Notes: generated by a model from the sequence alone, not told the origin. 64,000 nucleotides of DNA from Udeniomyces pyricola (GCA_039545295.1 BCIK01000007.1:503835-567834); one strand, 5' to 3'; positions 1 to 12,100 are shown, counted from the first letter of the stretch. Made by a program: numbers and translations.

Positions 1-2750
1 TTGAGGGACCGAGTTCGGGAAAGAAAGGAGAGATAGAAGAGGGAAGCTCAGAGGTTGGTGACGAGAGGGGGGAGGGGTCGTTACTTGTGCGAGATGGGAA
101 TGAGGACATCACAAATGGGGAGTTTGTTGATGGGGATGGACCGATGGAGAACGAGTCTGAAAGAAGCGAAGCAGAAGTGTCGAGCGAGGGTAAGGATAAA
201 GGCGTTGATACAGATGAGCCCTTGGAATAGGCCCGAAGAGGAATGACATCAGGCGAGTTGCTTCCTGCCGTCAAGCTTCCTCGCCAGGTGTCCTTTCTCA
301 GACTTGGTCTCGAGCCACTGCCAAAGGGCGAAACATTGGACATGGGAAGGTCTGGGACGGTGAGATCGAGAAGCTCCCAAGGCGGCCGATCGACTTCATC
401 GATCGTATCAATCTTCTTCAACCCAGGATCAGGATGGAACGAGAACGAGCCCGGTTTCTCGTCCGTCGGTGGCAGGGGGCCGACTGAAGCGGATGAGATG
501 AGACGAAAGCGTCGGTTGTTGGTGTGATCAGGATGTGAGGTTTGCTCAACCGAGTTTGAGCTTTGGCACTCGCGGCCAACCTTGCGACCAAGACGCGCGG
601 TGTTGAACCAGGATTGCTTGGTGGATTTTTTGGGCGTCGATTGACGGAGATCAGCAGAGGCAAGCGTATTGGTTGGAGCTATCGGGTCGATTGGAGAGGC
701 TTGAGAGTGCGAACTTGGCTGGGCACGGTTTGAATTGTAAGAACGAAGGATGTCCGAGGGTCGTCTTGAGTGGGTGCCGGGCGGAATTGACGAAAAGAAT
801 CCACCAGACTGAATATGGTCCGTTTGCAGACCATCCTCACCTATGCCAAGCTCCCTTGCCCCCGTCATGGTCGCTGCTCCTCTGCCTTCAGAACTGCTGT
901 CCCCAAACCCGCTGAAACCACTAATCCGATCCGGTCGCCTCAAAAAGATAAAAAGATGCGTGTAAAGTGTAACGACGATGATAAGAACGATAGCCTATCT
1001 TCCCAAGAACATAATTTGAAGAAAGACAAATCGAAATTCGTCGAATGCACAAAGCAGAAGTCAGCTGAAAGCATAATCGCAATCGAACCTGGTGAAATGG
1101 ACAAGACTCAGCTCAGCCTACGTACCCTTGGGACGATAGCAAAGATGTCCCCGAAAAACCTGGGCCCTTTCTTAGAGTTGATGTAACAGAATCCCCCAAG
1201 AAAGGAGAATCCAGTGATCCTCCAACAGATGCCAGACGCGAGGAACGAAAAAGCCCACGTGATGGGGAACAACCACTTGAAACGACGCTGAAGAAGCGCC
1301 GTTGCTCGACTCAGCGGATGGAGCAAGATGATGTATGTCGAGACGCAGAGCTATATTTGGAAAAGCAACACAACGAGAGCATTGAATGGATGAGAAGGGC
1401 AACGTGAGATTAACTGACGCTCTATCGGCTTTTCAATGAAAAGATGAGTCTTTGCGGACAGATTGAAATTGTAACATACAACAATGGCGTTGATATATTC
1501 TGATGATGAGATACAGTTGAGCACAATCAGAGGGAAATGTCAGCGCAGGTCCTGAAACCGTCACAACCCGTAGCCCTCTTATTGAGGCGTTTACCAAAAG
1601 GTGCAATCCAAGCATTAAAGCCTCTATCTACTCACGAGACCAAAACGTTGCCAGCAGAGTGAATGCAACAAAATTACATGCGCCTTGTGGTGGTCCGATG
1701 TTTTCGATCTGCAAACACGCCCGAACAGGTCAGCTTGAATGCCCTTCTTGTGAATCATATGTGAGCAAGAGCGATGATATGTGACGAACCAGATAGTACA
1801 TGGGAGAGATGACACCAATCATGCCCATCACCCTGAGGAGGGTGTTGGATTAAATGCAGCATGTAGGTAAGAATAGATCATGATCAGTGACCCATTCGCG
1901 TAAACACCGGAGCGGGTAGGCGCGCTAAGCCGGGAAAAGGGTCAAACTGAAGCGGATCACCGCTTAAGTCGTGGATCAAAATGCACTGGAGGGTAGTACA
2001 TGGGCTGTAAAAGACAGCAGGCGAATCCGTCGTGAACTCCGAGCTGGGTTTCAACTCCAAGAGCGGAGGGAAGACATGCCAAGCGAACAATGGGGATCGG
2101 ATCGATCGCCGCTAGCAGTCATCGTCTTTCCTTTCGGCATCGACCGGACTCCGGAAGACGCGCTTGACCTCGTTTCTAAAATCATCGGTCCTGCCTTGCC
2201 ACAAATCTACGACGGCTGCGGCTGCGTCGTATCTACACGGTCAACGTCACGACACTGTAGTTTCCTACGATGCCTGTCAGCTCGACCCCTCCCGTGGAGA
2301 CTGACGTCTTTTGCCTTCTCCAGGCTATGTCAAGGCCGAGGCATGTTCAACAACGTGTGCCCTCTCCAAGTCTGATGTCTCAACCCATCATGTTGCTGCC
2401 TCTACCAATACCTCCCCAAAATTGATCCCAGTCATCGAAGCTACAACGTATCCGAAGCAAGCGCGAGTCAACACTCACAAGTCGCTGAATACTAAAAACG
2501 CTAGCAACCGTTGCCGGACGGTTGCGGAGCCCGTTCTGTACTCCCGGATAGCCATCATGAGAAGGATCCCCGACGAGCCAAAGACAGTGAGGAGGAGAAT
2601 AATGATGTCGACTATCGATCCGACTTGGTTAAGAGAGGTAGCTGTGGGTCCAATGAACGGCTTGAGGCCAAAGGCGTCGAAGTGCGCTGACCGGGAAAGC
2701 AAAACGGTCGCATTGCCGGAGTGATATGGTGGATGGAGACCAGGAAACAT
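1..2750 (-). CDS. Seven-transmembrane G-protein-coupled receptor (Git3/cAMP-receptor-like), 3' part beyond the left edge
   Basis: Exons read on the minus strand are 2750-2477, 1832-1790, 1708-1636, 1499-1480, 1350-1126 and 994-1, the last open to the edge; all junctions are GT..AG and phase-consistent. Exon 1 gives an extracellular N-terminus with an NAT glycosylation site near residue 13, TM1 (about 44-67) and the start of TM2, whose FLVFSDL carries the Asp typical of GPCR TM2. Exon 3 carries a Cys just before TM3. Exons 4 and 5 rebuild TM3 (AIVLCVSTYIILL, then HPLSRAT) and TM4, and exons 5 and 6 build TM5. After TM5 the frame stays open for about 300 residues of Ser/Pro-rich sequence, so the third cytoplasmic loop is very long, and TM6, TM7 and the tail lie outside the window. 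Git3-type receptors in fungi sense glucose or other nutrients and signal through G-alpha and cAMP; the ligand here is unknown. The start at 2750 is the first ATG before TM1. The 20-nt exon 4 is the least certain part. Confidence 0.75.
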
Positions 2751-4213
2751 GAGGACAGGGCACCGTCGGAGGATGGGATGGCGACTTTGGCTTAGCGAAA
2801 GGGTGGGGGACGAGCCGAACGAGTGAGCGAGTGAGCCCCTCGATTAGAAAGCCGAGAGTAAGGAGGGGCGGTAGGAAAGGAAGGTGGTGTTATGTAGCAC
2901 GGTCCCGAAAGCGAAGCAATCAAGAAAGTTGACGTCGGTTGGTTCAGGCGCGGTAATTGTCGCGGAGGCAACACGCGCGGCGAACAGAGGATTAATGTGG
3001 GAACGGTTGCCAGTGGGTGGTCGAGGGGTATATAGGTGTATAGGGGTGAATCGAAGGGACCAAACGACTCCTTGGATTTAGTGAGACAGTGATTAAGCTG
3101 GCTGGGAAGGAAGCGTCGATATACGCGTGTGCCGGGTCGTTGAGAATGGGGGACGAAGCCAGAACTGTGTCTGGACGAGTGGGTTGCTGGCCTGGAGAGA
3201 CCGAAGTGGAAAACTGGACGACCGAGTAAGGACAGGTCGAACGAGCTGCAAGGGCCACGATCGGGAAACTCGACAAGAGAAACGAAGACTGGAGAAAGGG
3301 AAGAGAATCAACGGCACACATCGAACATTCCCGCCCGGACTGACTGAACAAGAAGATCGAAGCAATCCCCGGCTGCGCGCATCGCCACTCTTCTGCCATC
3401 GGCCCTTTCAGCCGGTCCAGGCTCCCAGATCCCATTGACACCCAGTCTCATATGCACTGTGCTACCTCGGCAATGCGGCGCGCAACGTCCCTCAGGTCAT
3501 GGCCATCATCATCTTACATGATGCAGCATCGCGCTTACCAAAGATCGTCATCATGACGACCATCAGCCATCGTTCGCATATCATCATCAACGATAGACCC
3601 CAGCACATATGACCAATTCACTTCAGCCTGCAAGCCCCTGTCGTGTCCAGTTTGTCGCTCCAAATTTACCTTTTTGTGATCCTTAATGGTCGGATCATAC
3701 GTCGCGGCATCACAGACTGGGGCGTCTATGGATGGTCGCCGGTCCATGATCCATGATCGACAATCCGAGGTTGGGAGGAAGCCTCGGGCTGATCGAAAGT
3801 CGGCATCTCGGCGACCTGCAGGTAATAAACCATCAACGTATAATATTATTCAACGTAAGACCAAGACGTTATATGTATACGTTACAGTCCGATCCGCCGG
3901 ATATATATATATATTTGTGAGTATATAAGAAAACCTTTGACCTCTTCATTGAAGATCGCGACTCTGCGATTGCTTACGTGAATTTTACGCTGATGTATCT
4001 AGATCAATATATAGAATACAGACTCATCCCATCGAATCACGTCGAATCGAATCTGATTGGGGATGGTTGAAAACGTCATGCGCGTCGGGTCCGCAACCCA
4101 ACGCGGTGCGCGCTCTCGACTTATCGCTCTGCACGTAAGTCGCGTGTGCGCCTGCAGAGAGAAAAGGCTGGCCGAACAGCAACTAGTCTCCGTTCACGCA
4201 TTAACAATCAACG

Positions 4214-4316
4214 GTCGTTGACAGGTTGACACGCTGACATGCGCACGCTGATGCACTAATGTCCGATGTGCTGACACATTGACGAGTTGAACGTTGACGC
4301 GTCGACGCGTTGACAA
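4214..4316. repeat. Degenerate tandem repeats of a TTGAC/CTGAC core
   Basis: About nine copies of GTTGAC, GCTGAC, GCTGAT or ATTGAC follow one another at spacings of roughly 7-16 bases within about 100 bases. The copies are degenerate, so this may be a decayed minisatellite or a cluster of binding sites. It lies about 1.5 kb upstream of the receptor start codon. Confidence 0.55.
4297..4310. promoter_or_regulatory. Perfect 14-bp palindrome with two ACGCGT boxes
   Basis: ACGCGTCGACGCGT reads the same on both strands and contains two ACGCGT hexamers. ACGCGT is the core of the MluI cell-cycle box bound by the fungal MBF (Mbp1/Swi6-type) factor. Whether it acts here is inference; it lies inside the TTGAC repeat cluster. 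Confidence 0.35.
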
Positions 4317-4888
4317 GTGAGGTCTGGAACTTGAACATCAGCCACAAGTGCATAGCGCACGACCGCGTGTGTTCTAGGCTTTTGTCCGTACGTTCAATAT
4401 GTTCAACGTTCGATATTCAATCGTTGCAGCTGAGCTCGGGGGCGCAAGTCGAGATGTTCGGATAATATTATACTGCGCACGTTGTGCTCGTACAAGACGC
4501 ACGAGGCGCTGCGGACCATATTGTTATCAGCTAGACGTGATCATCATCAAGCTAAAGTGTGAAAGCGTGCCTGTCATGTATCTTATACTCACCTTACTTC
4601 GGTCGAGATGTAACGTGTGTGTTCGACGCGTCGGCATCCGTGACATTTGGAACGTCAAGGTTTCAACCGACGTCACGTACGGCCTAGTTGCTTTTACGTC
4701 GTGCATCATGAAGCCGTCAAGATGCAATCGTAAATTGCCGCCTCGGTATGCCTGGCTTGTCCTTTCACACTATTGCGGAGACGTTTACATCACGACCCAC
4801 ACAGCAAGCTCGACACGCTAAGTCTCCATAGCGCTAGATATGGTAGATACCAAGCACTCAAGCTGGATTCAGAGGAAACTCATTCATC

Positions 4889-7179
4889 TCACGAAGCAGC
4901 CATCGGATTTTCGATGACTGGTTCTTCACCCACGTAAACGACGAGGATATTAGCCTTGCCCACACGGACGAACGCGAGGTGACCGTCTATAAGGTTCGTC
5001 ACATCGAGCTCGGCAGTAGGGTCGACGATTTTGTGACCATTGAGAGCGACGGCTCCTTCCTTGACCTTCTTGCTTGCCGCACCTACCGAGAAAGTGAGAC
5101 GTCAAGAAAAACATGCAAGTTGTGTCAGTACTCAAGATGTTGTATGTGAGGTATCAGTGAACTGGCTTATCAAGAATGATGGACCCACTCCGAGATTTTA
5201 CAAGGCCATGCTCGGCAGCCAATGTAGCAATGGGCATGGGCAACGTGGAGCGGTTGATCCGAATGAATCGAGGGTCATTCTCGAACGCGGTCGACACGTC
5301 GGCGGAGCGAAGGGACTCGAGATCGGTTTGGTAGATTACGTTTGTGCACGTCAGGGCTTTTGTCAGGCCAGAGGCTGCGATACAGAGTGTTGAAGAACAA
5401 AAAAAAGGTCAGCAACACCGAAAGTGATCAAATCCTCGTCTCGAGAATGATCTAGAGCAGAATTGTTTCGAGAGGACTGACGACCATGTACAAGCTCGGT
5501 GACCTCGGCGGCGAGGATCTTTTGGGCGTGGCGGAGTTCCGGAGCTTTCTACAAGAGCAAACGCAAAACCAGTCTCATGAGTTTAAGGCCTGTGATGTTG
5601 GTCAACCCAAGCAAAAGATCATTCGAAGAAGCACAGACGAACGAAATGGGCAGACACAATCTCCTCCACCTTAGCCTTGGGCAGCATGGTGAAGAGCAGG
5701 AGATACTTTTCGACGTCGGCGTCCACCACTCGCACAAAGAACTAGTCGCACGAACAAGAAACACCCATGAGGTCAGTCAAGAGTGTTCAATCAAGGGAAG
5801 GCAGGGTGAGAAACAATCTCCACTAGAGTGATGACCATAATGGTCCACCTGTTCTCACCTGATAAAAGTCATAGACGCCCGTCTTTGCTTCATCCAGCCA
5901 AACCGGGTTTCCAACGCTCTTGCCAAACTTTTCCCCGTTCGCCGTCGTCAGCAACGGGATCGTCAATCCGTAGACTTCCTGGCGCTTGCTACCTGCATGG
6001 TCTGGGTTAGGTGTGATCGAAGTCGTTTGGGTCGCCTTGTCTATAGACTCAATTTGCGTCTGGTGGGAGGTCGACTTGTTGTTGACATTGCCTTGATTGA
6101 GACTGCTGTGGTGACGATTGATGAGATCAATGCCCGCGACAATGTTACCCCACTGATCCGATCCTCCGATCTGGACTGAGCATCCATGGTTGAGGTGGAG
6201 ATGGAGAAAGTCGTTCGCCTGCAGAAGCTGATACGTGAATTCGGTAAACGAGATGCCAGATTCCGAGTTCAGACGAGATTTGACGCTGCGGGAGGGAACA
6301 AGACCAAGCAGCAAGGCAGGTTGTTTGGTCAGTATTCAAAGACTCAAGGGGGCGACATTCATCCTCGAAGTGACGGCGAGTCCCTCTCCCTAGGGTACGC
6401 AGCAAGTCGTTCGAAGGCACGTACGAATCGCGAGCTATCATCGACTGGACTTTGGCTCGCTTGCCAACAGTTCGGAGGAAGTCGAGGAGCGAGATTTCTT
6501 TGGTCCAATCCAAGTTGTTGACGACTCGAGGGTCCTTCCAACTGAGGACACCCTCCTCGCTGTCGCGTTTCTTGCTGGCATAGGCCTTACCACGTTCGAA
6601 GAAGCGGTCGACCTGGGCGCGTATGCTAGCAACGTTGTGCTGAAGCGTTGCGTTATCCAGCGCGTTTCGCTCTGAAGACCGACCTGATGGATCACCAATG
6701 GATCCCGTTGCGCCTCCGACGAGGAGAATGGCCTGATGACCGCGTCGGGTGAATTGGAGAAGAGCAAGCAGGGCGAGAAGGTTGCCGGCATGAAGCGAAG
6801 GCGCCGAAGGATCGACGCCAAGGTAGACTGAGATTGGAGTAGAGGTTGCTTGACGGATGTTGTCACTGTTCGTGAGGACGAGTGAAACAACTGAAGTGGT
6901 GAGCCGAGGTAGGTTACTTGAAAGAAACTTTTCCATGTGTGTATTTCGGACTGATGACCGAAGTAGATTACAACTCTGAACGCTGCGGGAAGAGCAAAAC
7001 GTCAGGGCACTGACCTACCTGGTGAGGTCGGCTACAAAGCCTCGCGCTTGGAGATGGTCGACGACGTTGGTGGAGGCATGTCGGCGGGGAGACAAAATTG
7101 GATAGCGACGTATGGAGCGAGATGGACTTTGCCGAGCAAAGGAGGACAGATGTTGACTTAGTGGACGAGGGATAGACAT
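4889..7179 (-). CDS. MSY1: Mitochondrial tyrosyl-tRNA synthetase
   Basis: Eight exons: 7179-7019, 6865-6425, 6285-6116, 5992-5859, 5741-5643, 5548-5485, 5374-5189 and 5082-4889, giving 482 residues, a usual length for the family. It charges mitochondrial tRNA-Tyr with tyrosine. The N-terminus is basic and Ser/Arg-rich, like a mitochondrial presequence, and leads into [15 protein letters not shown], typical of class I Tyr[18 protein letters not shown] holds the HIGH-type signature (HAGN, residues 79-82), [10 protein letters not shown] is the tyrosine-binding motif, and EKFGKS (KFGKS, residues 279-283) is the second ATP-binding signature. The C-terminal exons encode an S4-like RNA-binding domain around [14 protein letters not shown] and [10 protein letters not shown]. 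The 5993-6115 segment is read as an intron because it is bounded by GT..AG, has a CTAAC branch site and interrupts a normally compact region, although it is in frame and stop-free. The gene is head to head with URA9, 211 bases apart. Confidence 0.92.
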
Positions 7180-7390
7180 GATTGAGGTCTAGGTCTATCC
7201 TGTGACTGATGTTTTGAGGAAAAGTCATGACGAGTGACATGTGACATATCAGCAAAGAGCGCATACATGCATACATCCCATCCGCTTTCCTTTAAGCTTT
7301 ATGCTTGACGCTTCCCACCTATTTACCGTCTCGCCTCTCATCTCGAATTCTCCTTCCCCGGCCTAGCTTGCCGCCATAACCTCATCAACC
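7180..7390. promoter_or_regulatory. Bidirectional promoter between MSY1 and the dihydroorotate dehydrogenase gene
   Basis: The 211 bases between the two start codons must hold the promoters of both divergent genes, whose products both act in mitochondria. The plus-strand leader before 7391 is pyrimidine-rich. No specific operator is claimed. Confidence 0.5.
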
Positions 7391-9369
7391 ATGGCTAGCT
7401 CTGCTCCCGTCAAGCAGATCGCTCAACAAGTCGTCAACCAAGCTACAACCACCGCCGCCAATGCTACTCATATCGTCCCACCCATCGTCCGACGGCCCTT
7501 CTCACCCGTCGGTCAGCTTCCCCCACGCGCCGGTCTCGCTCACTTCTTCACTTCCACTAGGTCACCCAACTCCCCGCCATCAACCGTGCGAAAGCTGCTT
7601 TCGGCCACCTTGCTCTTGACCTCTACCGGACTCGTCTATGCTTACTACACCGACAGCCGAGCTCTCGCCCACGAGAAGCTCGTCATGCCGGCCATTCGCG
7701 CCGTTCTCGACGCCGAGGACAGTCATAAGCTCGCAATTCAAGTTCTCAGCCTGCCGAGTCTGTTGCGGCCGAAAGACGCACGCATAGATGGGGACGAACT
7801 CAGGACAGAGGTCAGACAGTCATATTCGGAACATCCAGCTCGCGTTGACTAGGAACTCATGAGGCTACGAATATCTCTTCCCTGGCGCGTCCATTCTTTT
7901 TTGGACTTCCCTTTAGCTCTTCGGCTTGCAAGTCTCGAACCCCATTGGAGTCGCCGCCGGATTTGACAAGGATGCTCAAGCGATTGATGGTGAGTCAACA
8001 TTTGCATCAAATCTTTGCGTTGACCGTGAACGACTTGAGTCATCTAAATTGACGTTGCCTGTCCGTCATCTTCCTTGCAGGCCTCTTTGACCTTGGATTC
8101 GGCTACGTCGAGATTGGATCTGTCACCCCACAACCTCAGGTAAAAAAACCATCGTGGTTCAAGGTGGCTCTACTCATGGTTCCAAGGCTGAGCACCTTCA
8201 AACTCTTCTCCTTCCCATCAACGGCAATCTTCTCCGCACGCAGCCGGGCAACCCGAAACCCAGATTCTTCCGTTTGCCAGAGGACAACGCCGTCATCAAC
8301 CGTTATGGTTTCAATTCGCTCGGCCATGACTCTGCTCTCCGCAACATCCAGGCTCGAGTCCGGTCGTTCGCCTTTGCCCACCCATCTGTCTACCCATCGG
8401 ACACTCTCTACGCACCCGAATTTACCACTCACCCGACTCCTCCTCCAGGCCTGCCGAGATCCCTGATTCCGGGCAAGCTTCTCGGCATCAACCTCGGCAA
8501 GAACAAGACTAGTGCAGCCGAGAGCGATGAGGATTACCTCGTCGGCGTCAGGACGTTTGGAGAGTACGCGGATGTGCTCATCATCAACGTCTCGAGCCCC
8601 AACACGCCAGGACTCCGGCTTCTTCAGGGTGGCAACCGACTTGGCCAGCTGTTGACGTCCGTCGTCAAGGAACGAGATGCCCTCAAGACGGTTGATGGAG
8701 TCAAGCCCAAGGTTGTCGTCAAGGTTGCACCGGATCTTGAGGAGGACGACGTGCGCGATGTCGCCAAGGCGGTGCAGGAAAGCAAGGTCGATGGTGTCAT
8801 TGTCAGCAACACGACAGTCTCGCGTCCTGACTATCTTCAATCTGGTGAGTTTTGCTCATTGGAAGTTCTCATTTTAAATTGACGACCCGCGAGCTTCTCA
8901 CTAACCAACGCTCATTGCCTTCCATTTGATAGAGAACAAGACGGAAGTGGGCGGTCTTTCGGGTCCTCCTGTCAAGCCACTCGCTCTTCTCGCCCTCTCT
9001 CGACTGCGTTCCCTTCTTCCCTCAAGCACTCCCCTGATTGGATGTGGAGGCATCAGCTCGGGCACTGACGCGCTCGACTTCGCCCAGGCTGGCGCGTCGG
9101 CCGTTCAACTTTACACTTCCTTTGGCTACCGAGGCGTTGGCACGGCCGCCATTCTTAAGGATGAGGTTAGCGAAGAGTTGAGACGTCGCGACACGAGCTG
9201 GACAAAAGTTGTCGAACAGGGACGAGATGCGAGGGAGGCGAAGCGGTCGGCGAAGCAGCAGAGGAAACCCAAACAGGATCAATCGAAAGGGTCCAAGGGC
9301 CTGAGTGGTACGACTGTGGAAGGCATCAAGGAGCTTGTTGGTCAGGCCGAAAAGGCGTTGGCGAAGTGA
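7391..9369 (+). CDS. URA9: Dihydroorotate dehydrogenase, class 2, mitochondrial inner membrane
   Basis: Five exons, 7391-7810, 7917-7989, 8081-8139, 8244-8844 and 8933-9369, give 529 residues. The enzyme oxidises dihydroorotate to orotate with ubiquinone as acceptor, the fourth step of pyrimidine synthesis, on the outer face of the inner membrane. Evidence: a Ser/Thr/Arg-rich presequence, one membrane helix at about residues 68-86 ([18 protein letters not shown]), the class 2 quinone-tunnel region after it, then [66 protein letters not shown] and the FMN-binding [31 protein letters not shown] carries the catalytic serine typical of class 2. The tail ([12 protein letters not shown]) is an unusual Lys/Gln-rich insertion. 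The first ATG after a CAACC context was chosen as start. A long open frame on the opposite strand (8136-8840) is a shadow. Confidence 0.95.
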
Positions 9370-9869
9370 TCATCATAGATGTACAGGAGCGGGTGGATTA
9401 TATGCACACAAGCTCGTTCGTCCCAGGGCTCCTACAACCAACTCTTTGAACAGGCCGAAATTTTTATCACAGCTGGCACGAAGAACTTGTCGTCGAGTGC
9501 ATATGCATATCATCACATCGACGTGTGATATGGCATGAGTGGTTATGTGAGGAGAAAGGAACAACTGAAGCAAATGTGCATGTAATATAATTAACACATG
9601 GAATTATATATGTAACTGTATCGGGAGGCACTCCACTCACGCACAGCCCATGAAGCATCGCATTTATGATTATATTATTGGTTTTGGTGCATCCGGCCCA
9701 GTTTGAATGTTTGACGTCTGGCTTCCTCGCTGCAGGTTGATCAACCATTCAAATAAGAACATCCTACCACCACCACCTTGATACAGCCACATCGTTCTGA
9801 CAGCTATTGCCGTTGCTCGTTGACACCCTCACCTCGTGACACGCTTCGTCATTCGAATCAGGAGCGAAC
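9370..9869. other. Intergenic region between URA9 and the first F-box gene
   Basis: It holds the 3' end of the dehydrogenase gene (AT-rich around 9585-9620) and the promoter and leader of the F-box gene that starts at 9870. I see no coding exon here. Confidence 0.5.
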
Positions 9870-12040
9870 ATGCCGTCGTCCATACAAATCACGCAGCTGC
9901 CTGCCGAGCTCCTTCTCCATGCAAGTCTCTCTTCGCAGCAGTCCGCCAGTGCCCAGTCGACTCTGGCGTCATCTTACTCAAATCTCATACTCATCTCTCA
10001 TATCTCCTCGATCCATATTTGACACCACAACCAGATCCTCGCTTTCTTACCCGCTCATGATCTTCTCACGCTCCAAGCCGTCTCGACTTTCATGAAAACC
10101 ACTATCGCCGATAGCGCGTCCTTGCAGTACATCCTCGAGCTCAAGCGTGCTGGCGTCGTAGATTGCATACCACGCGTCGCGGGAGATTCCCTTCCTGAAG
10201 GAAGTATGACGGTCGGCAACAGGCTAAAACGGTTGAGAGAAAGAGAGGAGAACTGGAATCGTCTGGATGGAAAACGTTTTGAGTTCACCATGGAGGAGGA
10301 TTGGTGAGTGACCTGATCATACCTGTTCTCTTACGTGATCTCAAACGGTCCAAATGCATGATTTTTATCTTTATTTTGCTCAATGCAAAACTTGCCCTTT
10401 CTTGATCAAGTCCTATCTATGAGCTCCAGTCTGGGGTCTTTGTTCGAGGCAGTCAGCCAGTGTCGACTGCAGACGACGAATTGGATCCTCCCTTCGGAGG
10501 CCGATGTACCGGTCTTGAACTCTTCAAACTACCGGATCGAGACTCTCCAGCAGATTACGTCCCAGAAAAGGTACAAGTCATAGCAATTCTTTGTCATAAG
10601 CTGCAGTGTGTCTCATCGTCCGCCTCGAGTATCCAATATAAATGCTGATTATCACCTCACCCTTCCAGATATCCCTCGACTTCGGCCTTGGTCCGTACCT
10701 CGACGTCACTCTCGATCCCACTCAAGACCTCATCGTCCTTTTGACACGCGAATCCGTTCCTCTCGACCCAAACCTCTCTCCGACCGAGCAAACGACGCAT
10801 ATCTACACCTTCAACTTTCTTGACATGAGCGGGAACCGACGAGCGGATGTTCCGCCTTGGAAGCACCGGATCCCTGCCCACGAGCCTGGGAGGATGACCC
10901 TCCAAATCATGGAAGGAACGCTGGCCGCCTTGATCTCAGATTCGTGCGAGGAAGAGGAGAGCGAATGGGTTATCCTACACGATTGGCCGTCGGGAGAAAC
11001 GATGGGGGTTCACAACGTCGCTCCCACTTTACATTACCCTTCTTTCACGCTTCTCACGCCGAACTCGTTTTTGCTCTCTGGATTCGATGAGTCGGCCAAT
11101 GCATCGACTTTGACAACATACCATATCTCGCCCGATCCGACTTGGGATTTCCCATTTCCGACCCATCGCTACTACCTCCCTCAGCTCACCGAGAAAGCGC
11201 TTGAAACCCGCAACTTATCCGTCGACATCCGACCCGATCCTCCATCCTCTGCCTTTGCCTCTGTAATGAACTCAGCAACTGGATCTCGACCGTTCGCAAC
11301 AGACCCAAACGAAGGCGTGATCTCGGTCGACATCGGTATCGGCTTGACCTCATTCCATCTCACCATCACCAAGGCGCTGTTTCTCGTCGAGGCCATACCT
11401 TTGGCGGAACACATCGAGTCGGGCAATACACTTGCATGCGAATGGGAAGAATGGGGTCCGAGGTTCAGTCGCATGGTGCCGTGTGACGTCAGAATGCAGA
11501 GACAATGGTTCGTTCCCCTTTGTGTGTCTGTTTTCGTCGTCCAACCCAAGCGGCAGTGTGGAGTACATGTCTGGGACCTCTGACGCTAAGACTTTCACCC
11601 TACTTTGCCTCCTCCTCCCCTTCATCTCGTTCCACCCGTATGAATTCAACTCTATTTGTCGCGTAATGCGGGGCTGTATCTTATAGGGTGACGTTCGTTC
11701 ATGGCGCTCGGTCAGCCTTCCAATTTCGACCGCGCTGGTTATCAGCCAACGACCCCGTCGCTCCTCCCGAACAAGACTATCCAATCCACATCTACGACTA
11801 TAACATCTACACCAATCCTCGGTTGGATCCAAAGGATACTCTGTACGATGAGGAGACGAAGCTGGAGGAGGCCAGAGAAGACGAGGCTGGTCACACAGTT
11901 CGGTATCGGTTGGGACTGTCGGGCCTGCCGCCCCAGGTAGATTCCAGTCACCCAGGGTATAACACTGTAGGACCATGGACCGAGTTGACAAGCCAAGATC
12001 TGGGTCTAGAGGCTTTGATCGATTCGACGACCCCCCTCAA

Positions 12041-12099
<59 letters not shown>

Positions 12100-12100
12100 A

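Larger units (their letters stand above)
2751..4888. promoter_or_regulatory. 2.1 kb gene-free region upstream of the receptor gene
   Basis: This lies between the start of the receptor gene and the stop of the tyrosyl-tRNA synthetase gene, both on the minus strand. Apart from the nearest few hundred bases, which look like pyrimidine-rich leader on the minus strand, I see no supported coding exon. It holds an AT-rich patch with TATATATA runs near 3900-3910, a cluster of TTGAC-like repeats near 4214-4316 and a 14-bp palindrome at 4297-4310. It is unusually long for this gene-dense window, which fits an elaborately regulated receptor promoter, but an unrecognised non-coding RNA cannot be excluded. 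Confidence 0.5.

Noticed and set aside
3..230. Acidic open frame on the plus strand at the left edge that could be a C-terminus
   Set aside because: The minus strand over the same bases continues the receptor exon without a stop, with phase-consistent junctions and clear transmembrane exons upstream; the plus frame is its shadow.
4399..4821. 140-codon plus-strand open frame upstream of the receptor
   Set aside because: Cys-rich composition, no domain, no splice context and no matching neighbour exon; best explained as chance.
8136..8840. 234-codon minus-strand open frame across URA9
   Set aside because: It is the reverse of a strongly conserved dihydroorotate dehydrogenase exon and has no motifs of its own.
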